From contig NZ_JABSNO010000015.1 of NCBI RefSeq assembly GCF_013294015.1, positions 1 through 64,000 of the forward strand: a DNA stretch of 64,000 nt. Direction: 5' to 3'. Positions 28,010-37,342 of this stretch are shown here, in pieces. The notes under the pieces are model-generated. The model saw nothing but the letters and a program-made list of their open reading frames with translations, searched no databases and was not told the DNA's origin. The translations under genes were made by a program, and so were the position numbers. Source of the DNA: Frigoriflavimonas asaccharolytica. Its GTDB lineage: Bacteria; Bacteroidota; Bacteroidia; Flavobacteriales; Weeksellaceae. How positions within the stretch are numbered: the stretch's first letter is position 1; each line of letters opens with the position of its first letter.

Positions 28010-28693
28010 TTAGGTAAAAAATATCCGTTCAACTGTCCAGAATGTTGCAATTAAAAAAATAATTGCAGAAATAGGGATTACAATATACTTTCTGTAATAA
28101 GGTTTGTCTCCAAAAAATTTACCCAATATAAAATACGCCAAAACTATCACAGAGATTTGACCAAGCTCCACACCAACATTAAACATTAATAGTGAAGTAA
28201 GGAAAGACTTCTCTGGCAAACCCAAACCATTCAAAACACTTGCGAAACCCATTCCGTGTATCAATCCGAATAGAAAAACAACACCAATTCTAGATGGTTT
28301 CAATTTTTTAGATAAAATATTTTCCATCGCTACATACATGATGGAAATCGCAATCACAGGTTCTACTATCTCGCTCGGCGGATCGATCACTTGATACATG
28401 GATAAACCTAAAGTAATGGTGTGAGCTACTGTAAAAGCAGATGCTTGCCACAGTACAGATTTCAATTTTGGATTTAAAAGAAATAGACAAAGCACAAACA
28501 AAATATGATCTATACCCAATGGAATAATGTGCTCAAATCCCAATTTTATATAGAGTAAAACTGAATCTGTGGTAGACATATCTTCTAAATCTACAATAGC
28601 GACATGAGCAGAAAAAAATTGCAACCCAAAAAATAGAAAGAAAAAGCTAGAAAAAATTTTGAAAAATGGAGAGTTTACTTTTGGGTTGATCAT
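28010..28693 (-). CDS. HupE/UreJ-family membrane protein
   Basis: A 227-residue protein with an N-terminal hydrophobic signal or membrane segment, then about six membrane helices. Family motifs: GFEHIIPLGIDHILFVLCLF, SAFTVAHTITLGLS, LFGLIHGMGFASVL, LLMFNVGVELGQ, with conserved His and Asp in the first and His in the second and third. Members of HupE/UreJ are linked to nickel or cobalt uptake in some bacteria; in Bacteroidota they occur as stand-alone genes of unknown substrate. No urease or hydrogenase genes lie nearby, so a metal role here is only a family-level inference. Confidence 0.8.
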   Translation of the reverse strand: MINPKVNSPFFKIFSSFFFLFFGLQFFSAHVAIVDLEDMSTTDSVLLYIKLGFEHIIPLGIDHILFVLCLFLLNPKLKSVLWQASAFTVAHTITLGLSMYQVIDPPSEIVEPVIAISIMYVAMENILSKKLKPSRIGVVFLFGLIHGMGFASVLNGLGLPEKSFLTSLLMFNVGVELGQISVIVLAYFILGKFFGDKPYYRKYIVIPISAIIFLIATFWTVERIFFT

Positions 28694-28756
28694 AAATAGT
28701 GTTGCTAAAATAGTTTTGAATATTTACGAAAATTAAGAAGTATTGGTTTATAAAAT

Positions 28757-30286
28757 CTAGCTCACCAAAATATCACCAGTCATAATTTCCGGAATTTCAA
28801 TTCCCATCACTTTCAAAATTGAAGGAGCAATATCACCTAATTTTCCAGGTTTTAAAGTCCAGCTTTTATCTTTATCCATCACAATTAGCGGAACTAAATT
28901 CGTAGAGTGCTGCGTATTTGGGCTTCCATCTGGGTTGATCATCACATCAGAATTTCCGTGGTCTGCCAAAATAAACACAGCATAATCATGTTCATAAGCC
29001 ATGGTTGCAACTTTTTGAATGCACGCATCTACAGCTTCTGCAGCTTTTATACCCGCCGCAAAAACACCAGTATGACCAACCATATCTGTATTTGCGAAAT
29101 TTAAACAAATAAAATCTGCCGTCTCATTTTCAATTTCTGGTAAAATCTTTTCAACAATATCGTAAGCAGACATTTCTGGCTTGAAATCGTATGTGGGAAC
29201 ATCTTTCGGACTTGGGCAAAGCAATCTTCTCTCTCCCACAAACAACTCTTCCCTTCCACCAGAAAAGAAAAAACTAACGTGAGGATATTTCTCTGTTTCA
29301 GCGATGCGGATCTGTGTTTTTCCGTTTCTTTCCAAAATCTCGCCCATTGTTTCTTCCAGCACTTTTTCATCATAAACTACGTGCACGTTTTTGTATTCTT
29401 TATCGTAGTTTGTCATCGTTACGTAATACAAATGCATCGGCTTCATTCCAAATTCTTCATTTTCTGTCTGAGAAAGTACTTCCGTTATTTCCCTTCCACG
29501 ATCTGTGCGAAAATTAAAACAAAACACCACATCATCTGGCGAAATTACAGCAATAGGTAAATGATTTTGACCTTGGCAAATCAATGGTTTCAAAAATTCA
29601 TCCGTAATATTTTCATCATAAGAGTTTTGTATGCTCGCAAGAATATCGTATGTTTCCGTTCCAATTCCTTTCACCATTGCATCGTAGGCCAATTTTATGC
29701 GCTCCCAACGTTTGTCTCTATCCATCGCGAAATATCTTCCTGTTACAGAAGCCAATTTCCCTGTAGAAATTTTCATATGATCCAATAATTCTTGCACAAA
29801 ACCTCTTCCAGAATGCGGATCGCAATCTCTTCCATCTGTAAAAGCGTGTACAAAAACGTTTTCATGCAGACCAAATTCCGCTGCAGCCGTCAATAATCCT
29901 TTTAAATGGTTGATGTGAGAATGCACTCCTCCATCTGAAAGCAACCCGATAAAATGGATTTTTTTTGCATGATCTTTCGCGTATTGAAAGGCATCTGTAA
30001 TCACATTTTCCTTACCTAAAGTTGCATTTTCCACCGCCATATTTAGTTTTACCAAATTTTGATAAACCACTCTTCCTGCGCCCAAATTCATGTGCCCAAC
30101 TTCAGAATTTCCCATTTGTCCAAATGGCAAGCCAACCGCAATTCCACTCGCTTCCAAAGTTGTATTGGGAAAATTTTCTAAACAAGAATCTATAAATGGT
30201 GTATTTGCCTGTGCTATGGCAGAAACTGCTGGATTTTCTCCAATTCCCCAACCATCTAGTATGGCTAATATTGCTTTTTTTGACAT
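28757..30286 (-). CDS. gpmI: 2,3-bisphosphoglycerate-independent phosphoglycerate mutase
   Basis: A 509-residue glycolytic enzyme that interconverts 3- and 2-phosphoglycerate using two Mn ions and a phosphoserine intermediate. It is an alkaline-phosphatase superfamily member: AILDGWGIGENP at the N-terminus (metal Asp), GQMGNSEVGHMNLGAGR with the catalytic Ser at residue 61, HAFTDGRDCDPHSG in the substrate domain, and FANTDMVGHTG and LADHGNSDVM with metal-binding Asp/His near the C-terminus. Length is normal for the family. It is a single gene; the 301 bases upstream contain repeats, not a clear promoter. Confidence 0.96.
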   Translation of the reverse strand: MSKKAILAILDGWGIGENPAVSAIAQANTPFIDSCLENFPNTTLEASGIAVGLPFGQMGNSEVGHMNLGAGRVVYQNLVKLNMAVENATLGKENVITDAFQYAKDHAKKIHFIGLLSDGGVHSHINHLKGLLTAAAEFGLHENVFVHAFTDGRDCDPHSGRGFVQELLDHMKISTGKLASVTGRYFAMDRDKRWERIKLAYDAMVKGIGTETYDILASIQNSYDENITDEFLKPLICQGQNHLPIAVISPDDVVFCFNFRTDRGREITEVLSQTENEEFGMKPMHLYYVTMTNYDKEYKNVHVVYDEKVLEETMGEILERNGKTQIRIAETEKYPHVSFFFSGGREELFVGERRLLCPSPKDVPTYDFKPEMSAYDIVEKILPEIENETADFICLNFANTDMVGHTGVFAAGIKAAEAVDACIQKVATMAYEHDYAVFILADHGNSDVMINPDGSPNTQHSTNLVPLIVMDKDKSWTLKPGKLGDIAPSILKVMGIEIPEIMTGDILVS

Positions 30287-30349
30287 GATTTTTATTTTAA
30301 TGATTGTAAATTTACGAAAATTGCTCTGAATATGATAATTTCAATTCTG

Positions 30350-30566
30350 TCATTGCGAGGAATTAAGCAATCTCGTAAGCAAATTATTTGGGCGCCTTTT
30401 TCCGCCTTCCGTTCCCAATCTTTTCTATCCGCCGAGGCGGATAAAAAAGGATTTCCACTCAAGTCGGGGCGCAAAGTTTCGCAATGATTTCAAATTTTTT
30501 AAGTACAAAAAAGATTCTGTCATTGCGGATATTTCTTCTCCCGATTGCTATCGGGATCGCAATGAC
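30350..30566. repeat. Composite intergenic repeat block
   Basis: Three nested or adjacent structures fill 30287-30587. TCATTGCGA (30350-30358) pairs with TCGCAATGA (30479-30487) around copy 2 of the dispersed element (30388-30475). Then GTCATTGCG (30519-30527) pairs with CGCAATGAC (30558-30566) around an inner hairpin CCCGAT (30540-30545) with ATCGGG (30550-30555). No gene seen. The TCATTGCG arms resemble the widespread GTCATTGCGAGG intergenic repeats of bacteria. Confidence 0.65.
30388..30475. repeat. Dispersed element with variable palindromic core, copy 2
   Basis: Flanks are TTGGGCGCC, CCGCCTTCCGTTCCC on the left and TTTCCACTCAAGTCGGGG on the right, shared with copies 1 and 3. The core is TCTATCCGCC then GGCGGATAAAAAAGG, a GC-rich palindrome unlike the AT-only cores of the other copies. 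It lies between gpmI and the FetB-like gene. Confidence 0.75.
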
Positions 30567-30587
30567 TGCAAATATGCAGTAGAAAAA

Positions 30588-31379
30588 CTATTTCCCTGAG
30601 TATAAATTCTTCAAAGGCATTTCCATCTTATCAAAAATAAATCTGTTGGAAATTAAAATTGACAAAATAACCGTCATCATAGAAGTTACAAGAATTGTAA
30701 TCATGATCATAATCTGGTATTTTATCGCAACCGCCGGACTTTGTCCACCCAGAATTTGCCCCGTCATCATTCCCGGAAGAGAAATTAAACCAACCACAGA
30801 AGTTGTGGCTATTGTTGGGCTCAAAGATTTTACCAAAGCCTCTTTTATAAAACTCTTCAAAGCTTCTAGTTTTGTTGCACCATTCGCCAATGCGAATTTA
30901 TATTGCGTCTGGTTTTTGTCTAAGCTATCAAAATAAGTATTGAAAGCCACAATATTATTAGACATAGAATTCCCAATCAACATTCCTGTAATTGGGATGA
31001 AATATTTGGCATCAAACAAAAAATCTAATTTAACCACAACTCCTAGAAAATAAAAATCTACCGCAAAAATTACGATTAACATGGATAAAAAAATTGGAAA
31101 GAGGAAAATTTTTCTATTCAGATAACTCCGTTTTATGGCAGTGAAAGATGCAATTAAAACCATCAAAATCACCCAACCGATATTGATCCAAATATTATTT
31201 AAAGTAAAAATATATTCTAAATACAAACCAATTAAATACAATTGCACCGTCATTCTCGCAGTTGCAATTAATGTTGGTTTCACCAATCCCGTTTTGAAGT
31301 AACTGAAAACAATGATGGGAATTAGAACCAAAATATAGCCTAAACTTAAATCCCACCAAGAAATATCTTGCGCTCCCAT
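30588..31379 (-). CDS. ABC transporter permease, FetB-like (UPF0014 family)
   Basis: A 263-residue integral membrane protein with about seven hydrophobic helices. Family features include the region LVKPTLIATARMTVQLYLIG, FIPITGMLIGNSMSNNIVAF and VGLISLPGMMTGQILGGQSP, typical of the FetB/YbbM permeases that export iron with an ATPase partner and help resist oxidative stress in Escherichia coli. The ATPase gene lies 2 bases away, upstream in the same transcript. Iron as the substrate is inferred from the family only. Confidence 0.85.
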   Translation of the reverse strand: MGAQDISWWDLSLGYILVLIPIIVFSYFKTGLVKPTLIATARMTVQLYLIGLYLEYIFTLNNIWINIGWVILMVLIASFTAIKRSYLNRKIFLFPIFLSMLIVIFAVDFYFLGVVVKLDFLFDAKYFIPITGMLIGNSMSNNIVAFNTYFDSLDKNQTQYKFALANGATKLEALKSFIKEALVKSLSPTIATTSVVGLISLPGMMTGQILGGQSPAVAIKYQIMIMITILVTSMMTVILSILISNRFIFDKMEMPLKNLYSGK

Positions 31380-31381
31380 TT

Positions 31382-32005
31382 TTAAATTGTAATTATCTTG
31401 TCCATATTATCATTCCACACAGAATCGTGAGAAGCACTGATCAAAGTTTTCCCTTGTTTTTTTATGATTTTTAAAACACTTTCTGTGGATATTTCGTCCA
31501 GAGCAGAAGTTGGTTCGTCTAGAATTAAAATTGGTTTTGGCATCAATAATAAAGATGCAAGAAGCAATCTTTGTTTTTGCCCACCAGAAATTTCAGAAAG
31601 TTTTTTTTCTAAAATATGATCTGGTAAAAGCAAATCTGCAAGCATTTTCTGAAGATCTTTTTCTGAAGCTTGGTATTTTTTATTGACTTCAAATTGAAAT
31701 GGCAATTGCACCAAATCTCTGCAATTTTTTATATCGAAAAATAATTCTTGCGGAAGCCAAGCAATTTCTTTGCGAATTTCGTGGATGTTTTCTGAATTTA
31801 CTTTCTTATTTAAAATAATAATTTCGCCTGCAGAAATTGGCACAAAACCAAGACAAGCATTTAATAAAGAAGATTTTCCCGACCCAGAAACACCAGAAAA
31901 AACAGTGCTTTCTCCTTTGTAAATTTCAGCGGAAAAATTACTTACAATTTCTACATCTCCATATTTTACAGAAACTTCATCAAATTGAATAATTGAATTC
32001 ATCAT
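31382..32005 (-). CDS. ABC transporter ATP-binding protein, FetA-like
   Basis: A 207-residue nucleotide-binding domain with Walker A SGVSGSGKSSLLN, Q-loop WLPQELFF, signature ISGGQKQRLLLASLLL, Walker B ILILDEPTSALDE and a switch His in ISASHDSVW. Short, single-domain, soluble. It is encoded immediately before the FetB-like permease and the two form an exporter, most likely for iron or another metal. A minus-strand -7 like box (TAATTTTG, 32013-32020) lies 8 bases before the start, without a clear -33. Confidence 0.9.
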   Translation of the reverse strand: MMNSIIQFDEVSVKYGDVEIVSNFSAEIYKGESTVFSGVSGSGKSSLLNACLGFVPISAGEIIILNKKVNSENIHEIRKEIAWLPQELFFDIKNCRDLVQLPFQFEVNKKYQASEKDLQKMLADLLLPDHILEKKLSEISGGQKQRLLLASLLLMPKPILILDEPTSALDEISTESVLKIIKKQGKTLISASHDSVWNDNMDKIITI

Positions 32006-32085
32006 TAGAAATCAAAATTACGATTTGTCTTTAGTCTTTGAAAATTTATCTGAATAAATTTATTTAAAAATTCTTTCTACAATTT

Positions 32086-32985
32086 TTAAAAATAAATAGT
32101 ACAATTGGGTAAGATTGTTCTAAGATATTCTAATTCTTTCGTTTCCAAAGGATTACCTGTAAGGATGAGCGTTTTTAAATTTTTTAAATATCTAAAATCT
32201 TTGGGAAGCTTTTTCAATTGGTTATTGGCTAAATTAATGCTTACCAAATTTTTCAAACCGATAATTTTTGGCGAAATTTCTTTAATAATATTATTGCTAA
32301 CATTCAAAAATTCCAAATTTTGTAATTTGTACATCTGATTTGGAAGCTGAGAGATTGTATTTTGTTGCAATTCCAAATATTTTAATTGTAAGGGAAATTT
32401 AACATTAAGAATATCATTAATTTGATTGCTAGAGATATTTAAAAATTTCAAATTTGTAATATTTTCAAGATCTTCTGATATGAAACTGATTTGATTTCCT
32501 TGTAAATTAATTTCTTCTAGAGCTGGTATCTTTAATAAAGCTTCGGGAAAAATATTTAAATTGTTTGCCTCAAAATGAACAACTTTCAAATTTTGAAGTT
32601 TGGCAAGATTGGGATTGATATTGGTGAGACTATTGATATTAATTGAAAATGTACTTAATTTTTGCAAGTTTCCAATCTCATCTGGAATATATTTGATGTT
32701 GTTTTCATTTAAATTTAAAGTTTCTAATTGCTTCAAGAGGAATATTTCAGAATCCATTTTTTCAAAATGATTGCCCATCGCATTTAGGAAAAATAGAGAA
32801 TCTAGTTTTACAATATTTTGTGGTAGATTGTAAAAACTTTTATTTCTAAAACTTAAACTATACACTGGATTTTCACTTTTCAAGGCGGCCTCCATATTTG
32901 TGAAAGTTGGGAATTTCACAGGATCGATTTGCGCATTTATTTGAACGCAAAAAATTACCACTAATGCGAATATTATTTTTTTCAT
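32086..32985 (-). CDS. Secreted leucine-rich repeat protein
   Basis: A 299-residue protein with signal peptide MKKIIFALVVIFCVQINAQ. The rest has about nine leucine-rich repeats with the consensus LxxLxxLxLxxNxIxxIPxx, for example LETLNLNENNIKYIPDEIG and LEFLNVSNNIIKEISPKI. LRR proteins bind other proteins; the partner is unknown. There is no lipobox and no T9SS sorting domain, so it is most likely periplasmic. It lies downstream of the PhoX-like gene but is separated from it by a terminator. Confidence 0.85.
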   Translation of the reverse strand: MKKIIFALVVIFCVQINAQIDPVKFPTFTNMEAALKSENPVYSLSFRNKSFYNLPQNIVKLDSLFFLNAMGNHFEKMDSEIFLLKQLETLNLNENNIKYIPDEIGNLQKLSTFSININSLTNINPNLAKLQNLKVVHFEANNLNIFPEALLKIPALEEINLQGNQISFISEDLENITNLKFLNISSNQINDILNVKFPLQLKYLELQQNTISQLPNQMYKLQNLEFLNVSNNIIKEISPKIIGLKNLVSINLANNQLKKLPKDFRYLKNLKTLILTGNPLETKELEYLRTILPNCTIYF

Positions 32986-32995
32986 AATAATAAAA

Positions 32996-33020
32996 CTACC
33001 GACAGAAGATCTGCCGGTAG
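32996..33020 (-). terminator. Hairpin terminator after the PhoX-like gene
   Basis: CTACCGACAG (32996-33005) faces CTGCCGGTAG (33011-33020), a 10-bp stem with one G-U pair in the minus-strand RNA, followed by GTTTTATT. The U tract is weak. It separates the PhoX-like gene from the LRR gene. Confidence 0.7.
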
Positions 33021-33040
33021 TAGAAATTAAAATTAGAGAA

Positions 33041-35191
33041 TTATTTTTTTAATATTTTTACAGTTTTTTGAAATCCTTCTGCTTCTATATTTAAAATAAG
33101 CATTCTAGAGGACTGAAGTTGTTTCGTGAAATCTAGCTCCAAAGCGGAATTGCTGCCATTAAATCTTTTTTGATAGACGATTTTACCATCCAATGTATAT
33201 GCGGTAATTTCAATATTTTTTAAAGATTTTGTTGCATTCAATTGCACGATTCCAGATGTTGGATTTGGTGTAACGGTTACAGAATTTACTGCGATGTTTT
33301 CTGCGGTTCCTAATACAGCATTTGTTCCTAAGAATTGCTGAAGAGCAACCACCATAGTTGCAGATTTTCCTTTATAATCAATTGTATTTCCAGTAGCATC
33401 TATATCGGTTGCAATAGTAGAATTTGGATGTTGAACTGAAAAGAAACCAAATTTATGATCTGGTGTAAAAGTAAGACCAGTTGGCTCTGAACCTGCAGGC
33501 ATAGAAGCGAAAAGTCTCACTTGTGGATTGGCTTGAGTATGGTTTGGCGCTATAACCCAGATATAATTTTTTCCGCCATCTTGAAGAACCCACAGATTTC
33601 CCAGTTCGTCAAAAGTAAGATTATCATTACCAGATCCCCAAGTTTCAGATTTTACACCTTCTGCTGTGTTGAAAGAATATTGAGTTGCAGAACCTCCTAC
33701 AAAAACTTCTACTTGGGAAGCAGTAGTTCCATCATCCTGCATTCTGTAAACTTTACTTAAACCTTTTGCCGTAAAATAAATTTTACCATCTAAAGGACTG
33801 ATGTCTACATCTTCAATGCCATTAAACGATGTGCCACCAAGAGATTGCGCTATTGTTCTGGTATTATTTTGATCTGCTTGTAATTTATTTGGAACTTGAA
33901 TCCATGTTGCAGTAGTTCCAACAGGATCTCCCGCAGTAATGCCTTGATCTAATTTTAAAACAAATAAATTTCCAGAAGAAAGGTTATTTGGCGTATCCAT
34001 CACATATTTATATACCATATTTGTTCCGCCATCTTCTCCATAATAAGCTACAGTTCCTGCATTATTAATCACTACATTTTCATGATTCATAATTCCCATC
34101 TGCCAAAGTTTACCTTTAGATCCATCTGTATTTTGAGAAATAACCTGCGCTGTGACAGGATCTATTTCTACAAACCATCCATAATCTTTGTAACCGTCTG
34201 CATTGGTATCGTTTGAAGTTACAGATTCTTCTGCGGTTATGATGGTTCCCCATGGTGTAATTCCACCAGAACAATTTCTAATTGTTTGTACAAGACTTGG
34301 CGCAGAAAAATCTACAGCTCTAGATTTTGTAAGCTCCCAAAGTTTGGTGGTAGCATTGTAATTAACCTCTGCCATCGTAACACCTCCCGGATTGGTTTCA
34401 TGATTTACAGAAAGATATCCATCTGTACTGCTTGCATTCTTTGCAACATAAGCTGTGAAATCATTTTGTCCACCTACTAAACCTCCACCATCTGTATAAT
34501 TATCCCCTTCTTTCAAAATCATCTGAAACTTATGTTCAGCAGGAATAATTAATTTTGAAGTTTGGGAAGTAGGAATAATGGATGTAAAACAGCTGATGTG
34601 AGTTCCTGTACAGGTTGTAGAAACTGGTGGCGTGATAACTACTGTATTTTTTAGATAAGCATCTATCGATAAATCTGAACTACCTGCACTTCTATTGTGC
34701 AATTCTACAGAAATTCTATTCACTCCTTGTACAAATTTACTTTTTGGAATAGAAAAAATATTAAATGTAGTTTCATCTGATCCGTCTATAGTTGTATTAG
34801 AGAAAGTGCCGTGTGTTACAGTTCCTGTTGGCATATTATCTCTTACTATTTCTTCACCGTTTAGATAAACAATAATACCATCATCTCTTCTTATCCCCAA
34901 ATCCATTGTGGTGGTAAGATCTGCAAGATTTACAGTGAAATCTTTTGCAAAATAAGCTGTAAGCAAACCACTATTTATAGTAGTTGTTACAGGATCTCCA
35001 TATCCTAATGGCCCGTTTCCTACAGACCAAGTAGAAACATCAAAGTTAGAGCTTTTCCAAGTGCTAACAGGTGCTACATTGCTGTCTTCATAGCTCCAAG
35101 AAGAACCTTGATCAAAAATTGTGGTTTGTGCATTGAAAAATGAATTAATCATTAATCCTAAAGCCGCGATTGTAAGTAATTGTTTTTTCAT
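33041..35191 (-). CDS. PhoX-like (DUF839) protein with N-terminal beta-sandwich and T9SS sorting domain
   Basis: A 716-residue exported protein. The signal peptide ends NSFFNAQ. Residues about 20-190 form a jelly-roll sandwich (TMDLGIRRDDGIIVYLNG, RISVELHNRSAGSSDLSID), like those attached to secreted phosphatases. The central part has PhoX-family motifs: YLSVNHETNPGG, NCSGGITPWGTIITAEES, GIMNHENVVI, YYGEDGGTNMVYKYV and FTAKGLSKVYRMQ. The last about 75 residues are a type A T9SS domain (VTPNPTSGIVQLNATKSL to TVKILKK). PhoX enzymes are Ca/Fe phosphatases; phosphatase activity is inferred from the family. It is encoded next to a di-haem peroxidase gene. Confidence 0.85.
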   Translation of the reverse strand: MKKQLLTIAALGLMINSFFNAQTTIFDQGSSWSYEDSNVAPVSTWKSSNFDVSTWSVGNGPLGYGDPVTTTINSGLLTAYFAKDFTVNLADLTTTMDLGIRRDDGIIVYLNGEEIVRDNMPTGTVTHGTFSNTTIDGSDETTFNIFSIPKSKFVQGVNRISVELHNRSAGSSDLSIDAYLKNTVVITPPVSTTCTGTHISCFTSIIPTSQTSKLIIPAEHKFQMILKEGDNYTDGGGLVGGQNDFTAYVAKNASSTDGYLSVNHETNPGGVTMAEVNYNATTKLWELTKSRAVDFSAPSLVQTIRNCSGGITPWGTIITAEESVTSNDTNADGYKDYGWFVEIDPVTAQVISQNTDGSKGKLWQMGIMNHENVVINNAGTVAYYGEDGGTNMVYKYVMDTPNNLSSGNLFVLKLDQGITAGDPVGTTATWIQVPNKLQADQNNTRTIAQSLGGTSFNGIEDVDISPLDGKIYFTAKGLSKVYRMQDDGTTASQVEVFVGGSATQYSFNTAEGVKSETWGSGNDNLTFDELGNLWVLQDGGKNYIWVIAPNHTQANPQVRLFASMPAGSEPTGLTFTPDHKFGFFSVQHPNSTIATDIDATGNTIDYKGKSATMVVALQQFLGTNAVLGTAENIAVNSVTVTPNPTSGIVQLNATKSLKNIEITAYTLDGKIVYQKRFNGSNSALELDFTKQLQSSRMLILNIEAEGFQKTVKILKK

Positions 35192-35310
35192 TTTATTGTT
35201 TTAAATCAACACTGCAAAACTATTTTTTTAAAAAAGCAATTCTATTAAGCGAGTATTAATAATACTTTGCGCACTATTAACAAATTTTTAACTCAACGTT
35301 AAGCTATGAA

Positions 35311-37149
35311 CTATTTGTTAATTTTCACTTTACTTATATCTGTTAACGTGTTCAAAAAAGCAATCAGCTGTTTTATTTCAACTGGTGTTAAGTTCAATTT
35401 ATCTGCGGGTAGCGTTTGGTTTTTAATATTCAATCCTAGACCTTCCGCTCCTCCTTCATTATAAAATTCCAAAACTTCTTCCAAAGAATTAAAAGCCCCA
35501 TTATGAAAGTAAGGTTTCGTTAATGCAATATTTCTGACGGTCATTGTTTTAAACGAATTTTCATAAATCCAGGATTTTTCTTTTGTTACATTGCTGTTAA
35601 TTCTTCCTTTATCGGCATCAATTTCTAATGGCAAAATTTGGATAGGATTTTTCGTTACACCCAAAACTTCAGATTCATTTTCATTAAAAAAAGGAGGAAC
35701 CAAACCAGAAAAAAGCGGCGCAAAATGGCAAGTCGCACAATTTGCTTTTCCCATGAATAGATTATATCCACTTTTAGCTTCGGCAGAAATATCTTTTTCA
35801 TTTCTCATAAATTGGTCAAAATCGCTGTTAAAAGAATACAAAGAAGCTACATAAGAACTTAACGCCTTCGAGAAATTTTGCTTAGAAATTTTGCCATCTT
35901 TAAATGCATTTTTAAAACCAATTCTATATTCCGGCTTTGTTTCTAGTTTTTTGATGATTCTTTCATAGCTCGTATTAAATTCTTGCTCGTTGTAGATTAC
36001 GTGTTCGGCTTGCTGTTCTAGATAAAATGCTCTCATATCGTAGAAAAATCTCTTTGCAAAAACAGCATTATATAAAGAAGGAGAATTTCTTAAAACATTT
36101 TTACCTTCCACATTGCTCAAAGATTTTTGTTTATGATCTGTAAAAGCATTTTCTGGCAAATGGCATGTTGCGCAACTCATTTTTCCGTTATCGCTCACAT
36201 TTTGATCATAAAATAGGTCTTCACCCAATTTTTGCAAGAGTTTACTATCTTCTTCAGCTTTTAAAATGGTGTAGAAATAAGGGTTAAAAAAATCGCTATC
36301 GAAAAGATTTTTACTATCCACATTCCACCCAGAAAAATTTTTAAGATCATCTGAACTATTGTCCCAATTTCCAAACTCTTCATATAAAGGTTGAATGTAA
36401 TTTTTGTAAAACTCTATGCGATCAAATGTATTGAAATCCTTATTTTTTGAAAGATAAACGATACCATTATCTAAAATTTCATTAGATTTCTGCAGATTGA
36501 AATTTTTGAAGAAAGCGTCATCATTTACATATTTTTTCATCCCTAGAAAAGCGTGGCTCGCTTCTTCAGAAACATTTAATGAACCAGGAGTATCAAAACC
36601 CGTTACACCAAGCGTATACATCCTTATCAATTCTATTCGTAATGGTAGCGTTTTATTCTTGCCATCACTTATTCCGTTTTGCAAAGTGCTAAGAAAAAAA
36701 TTGTTGTAACTATTAAAAAGAAAATCTGTGATTTCTATGATTTTATCTTTTTCATTTGCTGCATCTTCCGAAAAAATCAATTCATCCAAAACCTGCAAAC
36801 CTTCTGGTGGAAGTGTATAAGCAGAAGTTCCCGCAGCTTCTATATGGAATAATGGCGCTGCATTTAGATTGGTTTTTGCAAATTCTGGATAATGATATGC
36901 GATGTAAAACTCAATTTCTTTGTAAGAATTTCTAGTTGTTTTTAATGTATTTTGTAATGTTGAGATAGAGATTTTATCTTCTGAAAAAAGATAGGCATCA
37001 ATTTTTAAATTTTCAACCTCTTTTTTAAAGTGAAGCAAACCTTGGCTTAATACAGTACTTTTTGCTTTAAAACCTTTATCCACAGATTGAAAAGACATCG
37101 CAACCAATGCAAATACGATGAGAAGAATAAAAATATTTTTGAAGGTCAT
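35311..37149 (-). CDS. Di-haem cytochrome c peroxidase / MauG-family protein
   Basis: A 612-residue protein with an N-terminal membrane or signal segment (FILLIVFALVAMSFQS). The first about 290 residues are helical and not assigned. The C-terminal half has two covalent haem sites, MSCATCHLPENAFTD (about 325-330) and ANCATCHFAPLFSG (about 470), and the family motifs SPSLYNAVFAKRFFYDMRA and MTVRNIALTKPYFHNGA. It would act in the periplasm with c-type cytochromes, reducing peroxide or oxidising a protein. The long N-terminal extension is seen in Bacteroidota members. The gene lies 120 bases before the PhoX-like gene on the same strand. Confidence 0.85.
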   Translation of the reverse strand: MTFKNIFILLIVFALVAMSFQSVDKGFKAKSTVLSQGLLHFKKEVENLKIDAYLFSEDKISISTLQNTLKTTRNSYKEIEFYIAYHYPEFAKTNLNAAPLFHIEAAGTSAYTLPPEGLQVLDELIFSEDAANEKDKIIEITDFLFNSYNNFFLSTLQNGISDGKNKTLPLRIELIRMYTLGVTGFDTPGSLNVSEEASHAFLGMKKYVNDDAFFKNFNLQKSNEILDNGIVYLSKNKDFNTFDRIEFYKNYIQPLYEEFGNWDNSSDDLKNFSGWNVDSKNLFDSDFFNPYFYTILKAEEDSKLLQKLGEDLFYDQNVSDNGKMSCATCHLPENAFTDHKQKSLSNVEGKNVLRNSPSLYNAVFAKRFFYDMRAFYLEQQAEHVIYNEQEFNTSYERIIKKLETKPEYRIGFKNAFKDGKISKQNFSKALSSYVASLYSFNSDFDQFMRNEKDISAEAKSGYNLFMGKANCATCHFAPLFSGLVPPFFNENESEVLGVTKNPIQILPLEIDADKGRINSNVTKEKSWIYENSFKTMTVRNIALTKPYFHNGAFNSLEEVLEFYNEGGAEGLGLNIKNQTLPADKLNLTPVEIKQLIAFLNTLTDISKVKINK

Positions 37150-37304
37150 TTTTTTTCTACGAAAGTATAGATTAGATATTACGAGAGTTTGAACAATGGA
37201 TTAATTAATTTTTACATTTCATTAGCGATGTTTTATAAAAAAAATCTGCTGATTCCATTATCATAAGCAGTTTTAATTTTTAAAAAGCGCTTAAGTTTTA
37301 AATT

Positions 37305-37338
37305 TTTGATTGTATTTAATATAAAAGTATTATTTTTG
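37305..37338 (+). promoter_or_regulatory. Promoter of the SUI1/YciH gene
   Basis: TTTG (37305-37308), a 22-base spacer and TATTTTTG (37331-37338). The ATG at 37343 is only 4 bases from the -7 box, which again predicts a leaderless or near-leaderless transcript. Confidence 0.45.
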
Positions 37339-37342
37339 AGAT

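Noticed and set aside
28010-28693. Nickel/urease cluster
   Set aside because: The HupE/UreJ-like gene has no urease or hydrogenase genes around it.
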